A stretch of DNA of 7,378 nt, taken from positions 1 through 7,378 of the forward strand of contig JAZQEH010000062.1 of assembly GCA_045538895.1 (NCBI GenBank), given 5' to 3'. The stretch comes from UMGS902 sp045538895. GTDB taxonomy: Bacteria; Bacillota; Clostridia; Oscillospirales; CAG-272. The stretch's first letter is position 1. Each line of letters begins with the position of its first letter. The position numbers and the translations under genes were made by a program. The notes below the pieces were generated by a model. It searched no databases and was not told where the DNA came from. It saw only the letters and a list, made by a program, of their open reading frames with translations. Positions 6,390 through 7,378 of the stretch are shown in pieces.

Positions 6390-7223
6390 CTACTCCACCG
6401 TGTAATCAGTTAAAATCATTACCTTGGTTATATTTTCAAGGGAAGCGGCAGGCTTTACAACCGCAATTTTTGTGTGCTTTACGTCATCGCCCGTAATCTC
6501 TACGACCTCGCCTACAAATAGTCCTCTCGGATAAACACTGCCAAGTCCGCTTGAATACACCCTGTCGCCGGGTGCAACGTCTGCGTCAAACGGCAGATAT
6601 TCGAGCGTGCAAAAGCCCTCACGGCGACTGTCGAAGCTGCTGCATATTATGCCGACCTCGCCGCTTCGCTCAACGTACGCGCCAACAGAGGAGTCATAGT
6701 TTATCACGGTAGAAACACGGCAGAACGTGAATCCGACCTCGGTTACTCTGCCCACAATACCGTCATCGGTGACAACCGGCATACCAACCTCAACTCCGGA
6801 AGCCGTGCCACGGTCAAGCGTGAACGAGGAAATGTATTTTCCCGACTCACGTCCGATAAGATTTGCATCAAGATATGAATACTCCGTGTGTGTACGCTTG
6901 GCACCGAGATAGGTACGCATCCATTCGTTTTCGCTTTCAAGCAGCTTTGCATCATATATCTGCTCTTCAAGCGTTTTTACACGCTCGGAGAGGATTTTGT
7001 TTTCTTCCTTGAGGCGGTCAAATTCGGTGAAATACTCTGAAAATCCGCGAAGTGAACTGCCTATGGCACTTGCGCCACGCATAAACGGTGTGACTACAGT
7101 CATCGCCGCATCACGGACGAGCGAGCCCTGCCCCATTGCTGTAAGAATGGTGGGTACGCCTGCAAGTATTATAAGGAGCGTAAGCAGCACCGCAAACGCA
7201 CGGCTCTTAAAAAATGAATTCAT
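6390..7223 (-). CDS. mreC: Rod shape-determining protein MreC
   Basis: This 277-residue bitopic protein is an extracytoplasmic scaffold of the elongasome and is known in other bacteria to bind PBP2. One N-terminal membrane segment (about 8-29) is followed by a predicted coiled coil at about 65-100 (FDRLKEENKILSERVKTLEE and onward). The MreC beta-domain core follows, with GMPVVTDDGIVGRVTEVG (146-163) and a second GDRVYSSGLGSVYPRGLFVG (218-237), both typical of the family. Length is normal. The ATG at 7223 has a strong AAAGGAGG site 5 bases upstream. It is the first gene of the cluster in this window; mreB, often directly upstream, is not present, and the DNA upstream is occupied by a repeat from 7262. 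No convincing promoter was found, only an AT-rich stretch at 7240-7262. Confidence 0.94.
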   Translation of the reverse strand: MNSFFKSRAFAVLLTLLIILAGVPTILTAMGQGSLVRDAAMTVVTPFMRGASAIGSSLRGFSEYFTEFDRLKEENKILSERVKTLEEQIYDAKLLESENEWMRTYLGAKRTHTEYSYLDANLIGRESGKYISSFTLDRGTASGVEVGMPVVTDDGIVGRVTEVGFTFCRVSTVINYDSSVGAYVERSGEVGIICSSFDSRREGFCTLEYLPFDADVAPGDRVYSSGLGSVYPRGLFVGEVVEITGDDVKHTKIAVVKPAASLENITKVMILTDYTVE

Positions 7224-7261
7224 GTTTGCCTCCTTTCGGGAATGTAAATTATTGTTTATAT

Positions 7262-7378
7262 TGCCTCCCTTGCCTAAAGGGAGGGGGACCGCCTTGGCGG
7301 TGGAGGGATACGTAAAAACGTAGTAATAACAATAGTTTAGAACGTATCCCCCAGTCGCCGTTCGGCGACAGCCCCCTT
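7262..7378. repeat. Hairpin-rich MITE-like element (right copy, cut by the window edge)
   Basis: This copy has the same plan as the element at 12-136 but in inverted orientation. A hairpin CCTCCCTT/AAGGGAGG (7264-7284) is followed by CCGCC-TT-GGCGG (7289-7300), an inner arm TGGAGGGATACGT (7301-7313), an AT-rich centre, the opposing arm ACGTATCCCCC (7342-7352), a hairpin GTCGCC/GGCGAC (7354-7369) and the beginning of the last hairpin (GCCCCCTT). The tail CAGTC..CGTTC..GACAGC matches the reverse complement of the first half of the left copy. The last terminal hairpin is incomplete because the window stops. It occupies the region directly upstream of mreC. Confidence 0.75.

Noticed and set aside
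12..7378. The whole six-gene block as a composite transposon, because inverted repeats lie at both ends
   Set aside because: All genes are housekeeping and base composition is uniform. There is no transposase, and the two repeats have diverged too much to act as recent matching ends. Chance placement of a dispersed repeat is simpler.

Overview
The window carries six complete protein genes, all on the minus strand. It reads as ordinary low-to-mid-GC Firmicutes chromosome, most likely a gut-type Clostridia (Oscillospiraceae/Ruminococcaceae-like). The evidence for this is the AGGAGG-type ribosome binding sites, a Gram-positive mreC-mreD-PBP2 cluster, a bacterial-type AsnRS, and GC-rich palindromic repeats between genes. 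The species cannot be named from sequence alone.

Layout, in the direction of transcription (right to left): (1) 7262-7378, one end of a hairpin-rich repeat that runs off the window. (2) 7223-3752, the cell-elongation cluster mreC, mreD and a class B penicillin-binding protein (PBP2/MrdA type); mreC and mreD are 3 bp apart and mreD and the PBP gene 22 bp apart, so this is almost certainly one transcript. (3) 3746-3618, a composite inverted-repeat element containing a 26-bp perfect palindrome. (4) 3601-2966, nth (endonuclease III). (5) A well-formed sigma-A-type promoter at 2964-2936, then asnS (2900-1506) and a subgroup Ic aspartate aminotransferase (1488-208), 17 bp apart. (6) A strong intrinsic terminator at 199-166. 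(7) 136-12, a complete copy of the same repeat family seen at the right edge, in opposite orientation.

Functionally there are two blocks. MreC and MreD are membrane parts of the elongasome and work with the PBP2 transpeptidase to build lateral-wall peptidoglycan. The second block joins base-excision repair (Nth) to aspartate metabolism and asparagine charging of tRNA; it resembles the aspB-asnS-dnaD-nth neighbourhood of Bacillus subtilis, but in a different order and with a different aminotransferase subgroup. All six proteins keep their catalytic motifs and none looks broken. I find no RNA gene, CRISPR array, transposase, phage gene or plausible new multi-gene system. The most interesting material is in the intergenic repeats. 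No gene-free stretch exceeds 300 bases; the longest, 1-207, holds the left repeat and the terminator.
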